This document shows, piece by piece, positions 39,501-50,484 of a stretch of DNA of 64,000 bases. Within the stretch, counting starts at the first letter, position 1; each line of letters starts with the position of its first letter. Both the position numbers and the translations under genes were made by a program. Source of the DNA: Eumeta japonica (Eukaryota > Arthropoda > Insecta > Lepidoptera > Psychidae). The notes below the pieces were generated by a model, which saw nothing but the letters and a program-made list of their open reading frames with translations, made no database searches and was not told the origin of the DNA. Where the stretch lies: positions 186,001 through 250,000 of the forward strand of contig BGZK01000704.1 of the NCBI GenBank assembly GCA_005406025.1. Reading direction: 5' to 3'.

Positions 39501-42500
39501 TAATCTGGTACAAATCTAGTTATGGAATAAACCTGTCTGTTATATTATGGTGATCTATTTTAAGGTTAATTTTATGTAAGACAGCCTGTCAAAATCAATG
39601 CAATATAAAGATATTTTATTTTGTGCTTAAATAGAGGTGAACTCATGCCACGAGGTACAGAGGTTAATGTCCCTATGTATTAAAATTGTTCATTCATAAC
39701 ACAAACTTTAAATGCCCAATGAAAATATAAGTGTAAGAAAATTATTTAAAGCCATATAATCTTTCATTAAATAAAAAAATCACATCACAATTAATTTTAT
39801 TCTTAATTTCAAAGGTGCTATACTTCTGGAGAAACCTGAATTAATGTCAATGTTCATAGAGGCTCGCACAGTCATTGATCAATACCTGAAAAAAGATGAT
39901 TGGTATGTCTGGGCTACAATGCTAAAAGGACAGGTTACTTTACCTGTTTTTCAGTCTCTGGAATCCTATTGGCCTGGACTTTTGAGTCTAATAGGTAAGA
40001 TACAGTCATCAAATCTTGCAATATAAGAAATTATGGTAAGAGATGTCTAAAAACTTAATTATAAATATAATATTGTAATTTTTTTTTCTTTTAGGTGAAA
40101 CGGACACAGCCATGCGTATAATACATAACTATCATAGTGTCTGGCGGCAATATGGATTCACCCCTGAAGTGTATAATTTAGGCACCGGAGAGGCATCATC
40201 CTCACGAGAAAGTTACCCATTACGCCCAGAACTGATTGAATCCATAATGTATTTGTACAGAGATACCAGAGATCCTATATTATTACAAATGGGTGAAGAT
40301 ATATTGAGAAGTATTCAACACAGTGCAAGAACTGCCTGCGGATATGCCACTGTAAAGTTGTTAAATTGCATTATTAGAATTAAAAAATATCTAATTGAAA
40401 AGCCTGGTTATAGATATCAATCTATATCGTTTTCTAAAATATTTGAAACTTTAATGCACCATGTCAATAAATTTGAACACACTATTACTTTAAATTGGAT
40501 CCTAAGAATAATGATTTTTTTTTCATATTTTCAAATATTGATAATCTGGCTACCAAGAAAATTTAGAGCAAACTTTATAAAATTACATCTTATTTTCATC
40601 ATAATACAAATATTCCAAACCACACATCTCTCTATGTAAGGCGCACTGTACATTTCTGAACAAGTGAGAAAAAATTGTTATGAATGATCAAAAATGAATT
40701 TATTGTTTCTCAAAATATTTTTTGTTGACAAAAATGCATTTTTTCATTTCAATAAACCAATTTTGATAACATTTATGCCAGGTCGGGATTGTATGTAGCG
40801 TTGCTCATAAGTTCTATGTTACAGTTATTTTTATGGAGTTCATCAATAACCGGCAAACAAATAGTCGTGTACCGATCTCTATTCACGGTACGACAATTCT
40901 CTAAAGTGACAGTAGCCACGTGTCTAATTTTATTAAAAAAAAAGCAATCATTGATTTAGAGGCACTTTATTCGCGTGCCATCTTAGTTGGTCTTGGCTCA
41001 TTTCAATAGACCTATATGGTCGATTGCTTTGTTGTTGGGTTGTAGCAATAAATCCATGTTTCGTCACCTGTTACTATGTTCCACACAAAATTTGATGCCT
41101 CTTCCTTAAATCTGGTAAGCATGGCATTAAACCAAGTGACGCGGTCCGTTGTTTGAGCTTCAGTCTAATGGTGTTGAATCCGTGAGCACAGCTTTTTCAT
41201 ATCTAAATGTTTGAGTAGGATTGATTATATTTTACTAATGCCTAAGCCAAAGGATGCTTGTATCTCATGGTAGGTAACATGCCTGTCTTTGTCAATCATA
41301 GGACGCACAGCATCGATGTTTTTTGTTGTTTACAGTGGTGGACGGGAGACCATTTCGAAATTCGTCACTAAAATTGACACAACTGCGCTTGAATTCCGCA
41401 AACCGGTTATAAATAGTGGTCTTGGCATAGTGCTTCCTAGTCAAAAGCAGTTCAAAGTCAAGTAAGACTCTGCTGAGCTGTCAAATTATACTTTAAATCG
41501 TAAAATTTTCACAATTTTAAATCCACAGCGTAAAATGACGCCGCCGATGGCAACTGCATTGTACAGCCAAAGAATTCCAATTTTAAATGTAATAATTACT
41601 TTTTAAATAATCGATATGTAAATGGCCAGTTCCAGAAACTTATAGTGCGCTTCATATATTCAAAGTCATGATCATCGACTTTACCAACTGGATATTCATT
41701 CATGGAGATCATTAATCATATTATGATTAAACAAACTTTTGATTATTTATGTTGTTTTTGGCTTAGTAAATCCTGTTTATTTAATTTTTAAGACCCAACT
41801 TTACAATGTTTTTATTTCAGATTAAAGATGTAAGAGACCATAAAAAGGAGGACCGTATGGAATCATTTTTCCTTGCTGAAACAACAAAATACTTGTATTT
41901 ATTATTCGATCCAGATAATTTCATCCATAATCCAGGATTACAGGGTACTGTGATTAATACACCCAATGGGGAATGCATCGTGGATGTCGGTGGATACATA
42001 TTTAATACAGAAGCTCATCCTATAGATCCTACAATGCTTCAGTGTTGTCATGAAGCCTATGGCGGGTAAATATTCTGGCATATCTTTTACAAAATTAGTT
42101 GATAGATATACTAGCTTTTGCCCGCGATTCTGCCCAAATCAACATAAAATAATTCCTCCATCTTGTATATCACCCCATCATGAAGGCTAGATCCAGGTTG
42201 CTATCCTACTGTCAATGACAATTTTTTTCATTCTCTATTCCGATCGTGGTCCCACTTTTGATTCTGACTCCGGTCTTGATATAAGGAGATTCCAATTCCA
42301 TTTTCGATCCCGGTCCCGCTCTTTATTCTAATTTTGATCCCACACTTGATATTGACTTTGTTCTCATTCTCGATTTCGATCCCGGTCTTAACTTCCAATT
42401 CTACTTCTCATCCTGTGGGCGACTTCGATTCTGCTAGGGGTCACAATACTGATTTGCATGAAAATATAGCAAATACTAGTAGTTATACAAAAAAAATTTG

Positions 42501-45500
42501 TACTATGTGTATTAATTACTAGGGGATAGTGAGGCTTTTTATGAATGACGGAATTTTTAGAATCTTATATGACAGAAATATGAAGATGGAGCCAAGTTTT
42601 TTTTTTGAAAGCTTTTCGATGGCGCATATAACATATAGCTAGCTACATAGTATATGAATAATTGATTTATACACCCAAAAAACAAACAGACAAAATATAT
42701 TTTGTCCATTTTTTTACTTAAAATGAATAAAAGAAAAATGAAACCGCTATCTATACATATCGGATTTAGTTTCAAAATGAACATTTCATCCCTTATTTAG
42801 CCCTCTTAGACCTACTTTTCCAAAAATGATACATGTTATTATTTTTCATTTGTAATAAGCGGTTAAAATATAATTTTTATTGTAAATAGCTACAGTGGTT
42901 TCATTTTTTTATGTAAAAATGTCAATCCTTATTTATATTAATAATGATGCGTCATTATTTTTTTATTAGTAATGACTTGCTAAAATTTAAATTTTCACAT
43001 AAATAGATTCAGTGGTTTTGTTTTTCCACAGAAAATTTAATACTTTAGAGTTTTCCCTTTTCAGGGTTAATTAAAAAAAAAGTGTATTTTCTTTATTTCT
43101 ATAAATGATTAAAATACTAAATTTAAGATCTGTAGCTTCAACGGTTTCGATTTACCATACAACAGTATTTCACCCTTTTCACCCCTCTCAGGAGTTGAAT
43201 TTATAAAAATCCTTTTTTAGTGCTCGCCTACATTGCAACAAGAACCTCTATACAAAATTTCAAATGCCTAGAATCGATAGTTTGGATCGGATGTTGATAT
43301 ATAAATCAGTCAGTTTATTCTAATATAAAAAAGTCTATTTTATCTTATAATTATAGATAAAACAGAATTTTTTGGTTTCAACAATATTCGAAATTGATGA
43401 ATAATTTCAATTAATTAATGTTGTAAAGTTAATCATGATAATGTTTTCAACTTAGTTGAAAAAATATATTTTATGACTTAATCCCAAAAATTCATTGCCT
43501 GTGATGTGTGAATTCTGCGTTTAATATTTCAATATACGAGGGGCGGCTGATAAGTCCGCGGCCTAAGGCATTAAATGAAAGGAAAGTACGAGTATTTTAT
43601 TTTTATTTTTCAATATAGTCTCCCTCAAGTGAAATACATTTTCACATCTGGTGTATAACGCCTTCAAACCGCCCAAAATATTCATTCAAAATGGCTTTCT
43701 ACAGCCATCTTCATTTGATTGTCATCAACAAATCTACGACCACGTAACCTTTTTAAATTGGAAAAAGGAAATAGTCGCTGGGAGCGATCTGGCTGGTGGT
43801 GGTCAATTTCGAGAAGCCCATGTCCTTCAGGGCCTGCCTCGAAACCCGCGCCGTGGACAGATGCATTGTCTTGTAAAACAGCACTCCGCGCGTTAACTTC
43901 CCACGTCGTTCTGTACGACTGCTCTGCCTGGAGCCAATAAATTCGCGTAATATTGGCCATTCATAGTAGTCCCCTTAAGTAATCAATTAGTAAAACACCT
44001 TCACTATCCCAAAAATTGTCGCCATAAGCTTCGATGCCGACTTTTGAATCTTGAATTTCTTCGGCGGTCTTTTTCGTCCATTGCATGGACTCCTGTTTAG
44101 ATTCCGGATCGTATTGACGAACCCAGGTTTCATCCACGGTTACAATTCGGTCGCAAATTTTGTCTATATTATCCCCGATAACCAAAAATCCCTTTTGTCT
44201 GAAGTCGCCGCTGCTTGTCAAACGGCGTTAGCATTTTGGTACCCAACGCGCACTGATTTTTCTCATATTCATATGCTCGTGTATAATTTCTCCAACTGTT
44301 TTACTAATCTGCAACTCTTCAGCTATCTGCCATAATTTTATTCTTCGGTCGCCCAGTACTAATTTTTCGATTTTCGAACATTTTCCTCCGTCACTACCGT
44401 CACAAGACGCCCTGGGCGAGGATCATCTTCACAGCTCTCTGGTTCTTGTTGAAATGAGCGAGCTCATTTTTGACCATCGTATAAGGCGCAGATTCCAGAA
44501 CTGATACCATGTCTTCAAAAATTTTTGGGTTTTTCCTTTTACGAAGTACTTTATTACGGCGCGATGTTCAATATTACTGAGATTTGACGATTCGGCTGAC
44601 ATGATGACGTTTGTGCTTCGACAGATAATTTGTTAATGACTTTAATAACGAAAGGAAGCTATATTTATACTAACAAGAAGTGTCGCAATTAGTGGTAATA
44701 GTTGTGAAATAATGAGTCATCGCTAAGTACCTTGGGCCGCGGACTTATCAGCCGCCCCTCGTATATAAGAAATTATATGTATACCGAAACAAAAAAAGAG
44801 TATTAAAAACTTGGATACTATGAAAAATATAAAGTAGTAATGTTTTTCCATTTTAATCTCAGGGCAAGTTCTTTTAGATCCATTTTTTTAATGTTTAGTT
44901 TACTATCAAAAATCTGATTCAGTTATTGATTTGATATGTAAAGTATTGTTTATATTTGCTTAAATATGTTGCTCTTAGGTAATTAAATGATTATTAAATT
45001 TTAATTCTTAATTTTACAAAGCTTTTCATGTTATTTTTTATTTGTTCTTATATGTGTATTTCATTTTTGAAGATCTAAGTGTTACAATATAAATCTATAA
45101 TTTTTTCACAGAATCAACATAAGTGAAATACACAGAATGTATCAATTTTTAGATGAAGAGGAGAATATTAAATTGATGACAATGGTTGATGAGTTATCGA
45201 CGGGAAATACTTCTGAACCAAATGCCAAGAAAGAAAAAGAAGATGATCTCAAAGATGAAGGAACTATTCATAGTAATCAACAAAGAGACAAACAGGCTAG
45301 CGAGACGAAAAGTAATCAGGCTGAAGAAATCAAAACAGAAACGAGTCGGGCGGGATATGTAAACATAGACGGAAGTGAAAGAGATAACAATAAAAATCAA
45401 ACAAATTTAAGCGACATCTTGAAAGAGCATATAAATAACTACAGTGACTATGTAGAAGCTATAAAAAGTTATATGGAAAAGCAGAATGAAAACAAAAAAG

Positions 45501-45856
45501 TGGATCTAAACAATGTGACAGCAAGGCCCGTCGCTGAATCTAAAGTGGAAGTTGATGACATAATTGTACCACAAAGAAGAAAAATAATTGATAAAGTGAA
45601 ACGCCCTACAGTTACAAAATCTAAAAAATTAATTAGTATGTTACCAAGTGTCCTTCAAGAATTTTTAAATGATGACTGGAAAACCAAACTCAAATGTGAT
45701 CCGCAATATATGTTAGAAAGGATTCGCAAAGAAAAGCGATATCCTGATCATCCCGATACCGATAAATATGAATTACTCTTGACCCCCGCTCCATCTTTTC
45801 TCCAAAGAATATCTTTGGCTGGAGAATTCTTAAATAAAAAACAATTAGAAATGTAA
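33580..45856 (+). CDS. EDEM2: ER degradation-enhancing alpha-mannosidase-like protein 2
   Basis: EDEM2 is an ER-lumen GH47 protein that starts mannose trimming of misfolded glycoproteins, marking them for degradation. Eight exons join in frame to about 736 aa: 33580-33671, 35641-35937, 36017-36260, 39323-39473, 39815-39994, 40095-40351, 41821-42065, 45112-45856. A signal peptide ([12 protein letters not shown]) starts it. GH47 follows: [16 protein letters not shown] with catalytic Glu about 112, [25 protein letters not shown], and Y-I-F-N-T-E-A-H-P near residue 475. The long charged tail in exon 8 is little conserved; human EDEM2 is 578 aa. Intron 3 (36261-39322) appears to start GC, not GT. 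Exon 8 may splice at 45854/GTAAGT to 46045-46090, giving another ending. Confidence 0.96.
37670..38100 (+). repeat. interspersed repeat debris in EDEM2 intron 3
   Basis: The stretch from ATCCATACTAATACTATAAA carries repeated versions of a phrase like GAAATTTGG(C/T)ATA and TTTGTCTG. This is typical of lepidopteran repeat tails. The rest of intron 3 (36.3-39.3 kb) has no gene that I can support. Confidence 0.4.
40641..41650 (-). mobile_element. degenerate mariner-like element in EDEM2 intron 6
   Basis: The ends GCGCACTGTACATTTCTG (left) and, reverse-complemented, GCGCACTATAAGTTTCTG (right) form imperfect inverted repeats about 1010 bases apart. Minus-strand fragments include G-D-E-T-W-I-Y-like codons near 41070 and a decayed Y-x-P-D-L-A motif near 40795. 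The 5' flank matches 505-580 and 16218-16265. Many stops show the element is dead. Confidence 0.8.
42108..43330 (+). repeat. lepidopteran interspersed repeat in EDEM2 intron 7
   Basis: It starts TACTAGCTTTTGCCCGCGAT and ends in words typical of the 3' part of this family. These include CACCCCTCTCAGGAGTTGAA, then ATGCCTAGAATCGATAG and a CAGTCAGTTT tail. A pyrimidine-rich section (42230-42420) contains degenerate repeats of GATCCCGGTC. No intact coding frame. Confidence 0.6.
43537..44761 (-). mobile_element. complete mariner-like element with perfect terminal repeats
   Basis: The terminal inverted repeats are identical over 27 bases (CGAGGGGCGGCTGATAAGTC and seven more) and nearly so for another seven. 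TA flanks both ends (43535-43536, 44762-44763). The transposase lies on the minus strand. [16 protein letters not shown] carries the first catalytic Asp (near 44125), and Q-D-N-A-S-V-H the second region (near 43868). Frame breaks near 43960 and elsewhere inactivate it. The intact ends suggest a more recent insertion than its neighbours. It sits in EDEM2 intron 7. Confidence 0.93.
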
Positions 45857-46044
45857 GTTTATATTAAAATATTGTTAATTTTTAATATTGATTTAACTAC
45901 TTCCTTCACATTGTATGAATTTACAATTCTGAGAATTATATTCATACCAAGAGTAATTATATAAATATTGGTAATTTTGATAAAAGTTAAGGATATTGTA
46001 TTTGTAACCTGTATTATTAAAATTTAAAATTTTTGTTATGTCAG

Positions 46045-46090
46045 TTATCCAAAGAGTTATTTAAAATTTTTGAAGGAAAGTATGAAATAA
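46045..46090 (+). CDS. EDEM2: possible alternative last exon of EDEM2
   Basis: The stop of EDEM2 exon 8 overlaps a strong donor (GAAAT/GTAAGT at 45855). An acceptor TTATGTCAG at 46044 would continue the frame for 14 codons (Y-P-K-S-Y-L-K-F-L-K-E-S-M-K) to TAA at 46088-46090. AATAAA occurs within and just after this exon. Which ending is used cannot be told from sequence alone. Confidence 0.35.
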
Positions 46091-46403
46091 ATAATAAGAA
46101 AACAATACATTTTTTTCATAAAATTTTGACTAAATCATCTAGTTACAAATTGACGTGCAACGGACTATTAATTTTAACTATAGTTTTCAATCTCGAAAAT
46201 TGTTGCCCTATTGGGATTTTAAATGACTTTTGGAAATGATTTTATTAAAATGACGCATTAAGTTACATTCTAATGTTTTCATTTGAGTTAGATTTGGCTT
46301 TCTAAAGTAGTCCTAAACCCTGTGTGTCCAACGGTTTAATTGTACACGCCAAAGGCATATGGCCTAAGATAGCCTTGTACATAACGATTGTTAATATAGA
46401 GTT

Positions 46404-46895
46404 GCTAGGTATTTTAACCAATTATTGATTATAGTACAAAAACTTGAACCTTATAGCCCTACAGGTTACTCTTATCGAACTAATGCAGATCAAATCAGGC
46501 GACGTCCATTTTTAAAAACTTTTTCGATGTACCGCGAAAAACACAAAGGATTGTCGAAAGAGAAGTGTCTGTTTTTATTTTCGCATGCGGGAGATGGAAG
46601 TAAAAATGCGTAAAAGAATAAAAATGGAGCACCATGGGTGCGTGTAATGTGGAATTGTCATCCAATAAGTTGTAGGCTGAAACCTCAAAGATGCTGCTAT
46701 AGGTGGAATTATAATTGGCTGCATCGGATGCAGCTAGTCGGCGTTAAAACTTCGTCTGATCAAGACTTATGCTCTATGGGTAAATCAAAAAGGGCCGCTT
46801 CGACATTAGTTATGGCAATTTTTGTACAAAATAGAAATTATTTACGGAATGAGGACCGAGATTACGTTCAAATTAGATTTCAAGGGGTTTGATGT
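46404..46895 (+). other. unassigned long frame broken by one stop
   Basis: One plus-strand frame is open from about 46425 to 46892 except for a TAA at 46611-46613. The peptide is mixed and basic (Y-S-Y-R-T-N-A-D-Q-I-R-R-R-P-F-L-K-T-F, then G-K-S-K-R-A-A-S-T-L-V-M-A-I-F). Such length is unusual in this AT-rich DNA, so it may be a decayed gene or transposon piece. I recognise no family. Confidence 0.2.
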
Positions 46896-47031
46896 AAAGG
46901 GGCTCCTTATCTCATATTAGTTATTTAAATTGATTTTATAGAACCGAAATCTACTAATGCAAAATTATAAATCTATATATTTTGGTTTTTTATATTTTAT
47001 AAATAGTTCACAGTTAGATAATACACATTAT

Positions 47032-47294
47032 CAGCGGTGTGCTTCAAACTCTTATTTGAAATAATTTACTGTTGTTACAGTTAAAAGCCAAATATGTCAA
47101 AATACGTTGTTTTAACTTCACAATTCGTATTTGACTATAAGTTAGTCTTAAAAACGTTGACATTTGTGACATTAAATTAATGTCATAAATGCCAATATCT
47201 CTAAGATTAACGATATTTTGACATGTTTAGTTTTTAATTTTAACAGTTTGCATATACTTAACTATTGCACATGAGAGTTTGAAGCACACTGCTG
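47032..47294 (+). mobile_element. MITE with 21-base terminal inverted repeats
   Basis: The left end CAGCGGTGTGCTTCAAACTC and the right end, reverse-complemented CAGCAGTGTGCTTCAAACTC, differ at one base. Length is 263 bases and there is no coding frame. A second copy, without the left end, lies at 3600-3894. The flank next to the right end is TA. The superfamily is not clear from these ends. Confidence 0.85.
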
Positions 47295-47524
47295 TATACA
47301 TACTCAATTTTTTTAAATTTAGTATTTACTTAATTTTATTCATAATTACCTGAGGAAAGGCGAGATATATGTTATGTAAGAGATTGAAACTAATCATCTA
47401 GTTTTATAGCAATATTTAATGAAATATCGTGAAATAACTTGGTCAAAGCTTAGGTAAATGTTACTATATATTTATAATTATATCGCTGTTTTCATTCTTT
47501 GAACACACATCTCTTTAAATAGAA

Positions 47525-47945
47525 AAAATGGCCAAGTGCGAGTCGGACTTGCGCACGAAGGGTTCCGTACCATTATATATACATTAGACGCTGTATTATA
47601 ACCTTTTTTTTAGTTTTTTATTTGAATTAAGTAGGTATTTATTTTTAAAGTTAATATAAATCTAAATATTCTGTAAATATTTTAAGTTTCTACCTGTTGT
47701 CGTTTTTAATATCGAGCAAAATAAATCACAATTTGTTGTATGGGAACCTCACATAAATATTTATTTTATGTAATTTTTAGGAATTGTTGTTATAGCGGCA
47801 ACAGAAATACATTATCTGTGAAAATTTCAACTGTTTAGCCATCACGGTTCATGAGATACAGACTTGTGACGAACAGACAGACGTACAATGGAGTCTTAGT
47901 AGTAACAGGGTCTCGTTTTTGCCCTTAGGCTACGAAACCTTAAAA
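47525..47945 (+). repeat. lepidopteran interspersed repeat (ATGGCCAAGTGCGAGTCGG family)
   Basis: It begins AAAATGGCCAAGTGCGAGTC followed by GGACTTGCGCACGAAGGGTT, and ends after GACGAACAGACAGACG with GGCTACGAAACCTTAAA. I know this word order as a very common lepidopteran element. A partial inverted relative lies at 48880-49010 and another tail at 1670-1850. Confidence 0.7.
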
Positions 47946-48187
47946 AAGGTTGACTTCATAATAATCGATACGCAACTTTATTCTAACAAATCACTAAAAT
48001 CCATAGAAAATAAATGCAAATATGTTTGAGTATTTGTTTTGTTTATTTAATTCTGTGTGCTTATGGAGACATATTGAGAATACAAATGGAGAAATAAAGA
48101 AAAATTCATAATCCGAAAGTGCATGTCTCAATGTTTCCATTTAATTGTGTTAAAAAAAAAATTCGATAGTAAAGCACTTAGTAAACA

Positions 48188-48253
48188 GTTACGGAATTTC
48201 TTAAATTCGGTCGCCGCGCTCAAAGCCCGCGACAAAAGCTATGCAATAGCTTA
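48188..48253 (+). repeat. short dispersed repeat (copy 2 of 2)
   Basis: GTTACGGAATTTCTTAAATT, then CGGTCGCCGCGCTCAAAGCC, then an AAAAGCTATGCAATAGCTT end. It pairs with 14904-14968. Confidence 0.75.
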
Positions 48254-48259
48254 TAAATT

Positions 48260-50480
48260 AATTAACGAAAGTTTAATAATAATATAGAGTCATGCTTATT
48301 TCCTAGAAAGGTAGGTAGAGACTAGATTTCCACATAAAACGATCTTTATTTATCTCTCTCGCCTCACTGACATCCATCAATCTTTTCATGCAAGCTAATC
48401 GGCGTCGGGTGCTTAAAATTTGGCTCTTTTTTAATATGCCACCAATAAGGTCTGCCTTCTTCCTTTAAAGGTTAAATTAATGAATTTTTTCACACGTAAT
48501 CTTGTCTTTTTAGTTTTACAGAGTTGATTGTCGGGAACAGTTTTCTAAACTATTTTGATATTTTTTTCGTTTCCATTCCATTAAATTATTTTTTAAAGCG
48601 GACAGAATAAAATTATCTGTACAACGGTGTGCGAATTTTCCCATTTTTTTTCTACTCACGAGAATAAAGCGATAGATAGTTACCGATAAGAGGTGATAAG
48701 ATTTTTTCGATTATAAAGCACGATGAAATGCTTCGCATTTTGAGTCGTACAATTACAGCTTTTGATTCAAGGAATTTTCCACGACATTTAGTTTGAAAAT
48801 TATAGCTTGGTGAAAAAAATTCGGGGTATTAGACTTAACTGACGTGAAACGTCTTCACTTGTTGCTAAATATTTTTAGGGTTCCTTACTCCGTAAGGAAA
48901 AAATAACCCTTATAGGATCATTTCGTTGTCCGTTGGTCCGTTGTTTGTCTATCTCTCGAGACCTTTTTTTTCAGGAACGCATGGAGGTATCAAGTTGAGA
49001 TTAATATCAAACACTTTATAGGTCTACAAGCTCTTGGAGATGTAATATTTACAAGAATAACAATAAAAAAAGACTGCTTTTTATATTTCATATATTGACA
49101 ATCAAACTAAATGAAAACTTATAAGGTACCTACCATTGACACAAAATTAAGAAATTTGACGAGAATCAATGTCTCAGAACAAGTAAAAGATTTTTTTTTT
49201 AAATCATTGATTTATAGATATTACTATGAACAAGGTTTCTATCATTGCAAATTAATATTTTCACTTGTATGGATGGGGTTGTAGACTGATGTAGAGGAAA
49301 AACCTTTTAACTTCCCGCTTCAAAAATTCAGATACGAGAAAAAAAAAAGTATTTTTGTGCAAAAAAAAAGTATTTGAAAAAGAATTAAAAGTTTCAGAAT
49401 TCCCGAGACCAAAAACTCGCCAGTATTGGTAAAAGACAGACAAAAATCGTCGAGACTATTGATCGATGAAATAACATACAAAATTAAATTTGTGCAGAAC
49501 CCTCAGAGTGCGAGTCCTATTTTTTTATATACGCGTATTCCTTTCTTTTTATTTTTCGAGAAACAGGAACCGAGAATACAGATAGTGCACTGACACATAT
49601 AAGTAAAATTCCACTGTATATCAATTTTGGTGTTTAGGATAAAAGAACTTCACATGACAAAGAAATAAACATCGTCGCGGAACTGGAAATAATACCCAAA
49701 GACAAACATCGCATAGTGTAGACGATCGCAGACAATTGTGTTAAAACAATCTACAGATGTCGTTGAAACGCCAGGGCAATACAGACTGCTAGAAAGAAGG
49801 TCGGAGCGGAGAGAAGTAACGCGTCGAGTCACACATATCCGTCAACTAATCGGTATACTCGCTTTAGAGACGGCGCGCGCATGCGTTGGCGCTCGCACGG
49901 AACCCTATTTACAGCGTTAAATTAAAATTGTAAATAAAAAGAATTTATAAATTAAAATGATAGAAGATGGAGTTCCAGCAATTGGATGGTGCCGCACGAA
50001 TCGACGGCAAAGCTCACCCTGACGTGATTTTGACGTCATAGCGATGCTGACTCTGTCGTTTTAAGTAACTTAATTGGCGCTCTGTTGTGATATTCGAATT
50101 GAGACAGACGGCAGACTACATTTTCAATTTATTATTTTTGGATTAAGTATTGAAAATATTTCACTCTTTAAAGCACATTTTTCGTATGTTAGCATATATA
50201 TTATAACCCGAGTTAAGAGTTGAAAATTCACGTCAGACACATCCATAAGCCGTTACATTGACAGTATATTTAAAAGTAAAACGGAACTGACATACGTAAC
50301 ATAGATCTTTTACACGTTGACCCAATTCACACAGATCGCAATGTAACAAAATCTTCAAAGTATGTAAATCAACAAAAGTATTAAAAATCTATAAAAATGT
50401 ATACATTTGTCTCGAACGCATATACCAATCCACATGTTACTGCATACATGATAAATCGCTATTATCTAATGCTGCAAAGG
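48260..50480. other. intergenic stretch upstream of the kinase cluster
   Basis: No gene is supported. Minus-strand codons at about 48330-48475 (such as E-E-G-R-P-Y-W-W-H-I-K-K) may be a LINE tail. An interspersed repeat tail lies at 48880-49010. The last 500 bases include the CRE-like sites listed separately and are the likely promoter region of kinase copy 1. Confidence 0.4.
50020..50038 (+). promoter_or_regulatory. paired CRE-like sites upstream of kinase copy 1
   Basis: TGACGTGA (50020-50027) is followed by a perfect palindromic cAMP-response element TGACGTCA (50031-50038). They lie about 450 bases before the start codon of the first TSSK-like gene. CRE sites drive many testis genes in mammals. 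A similar role here is only inference. Confidence 0.35.
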
Positions 50481-50484
50481 TGTC

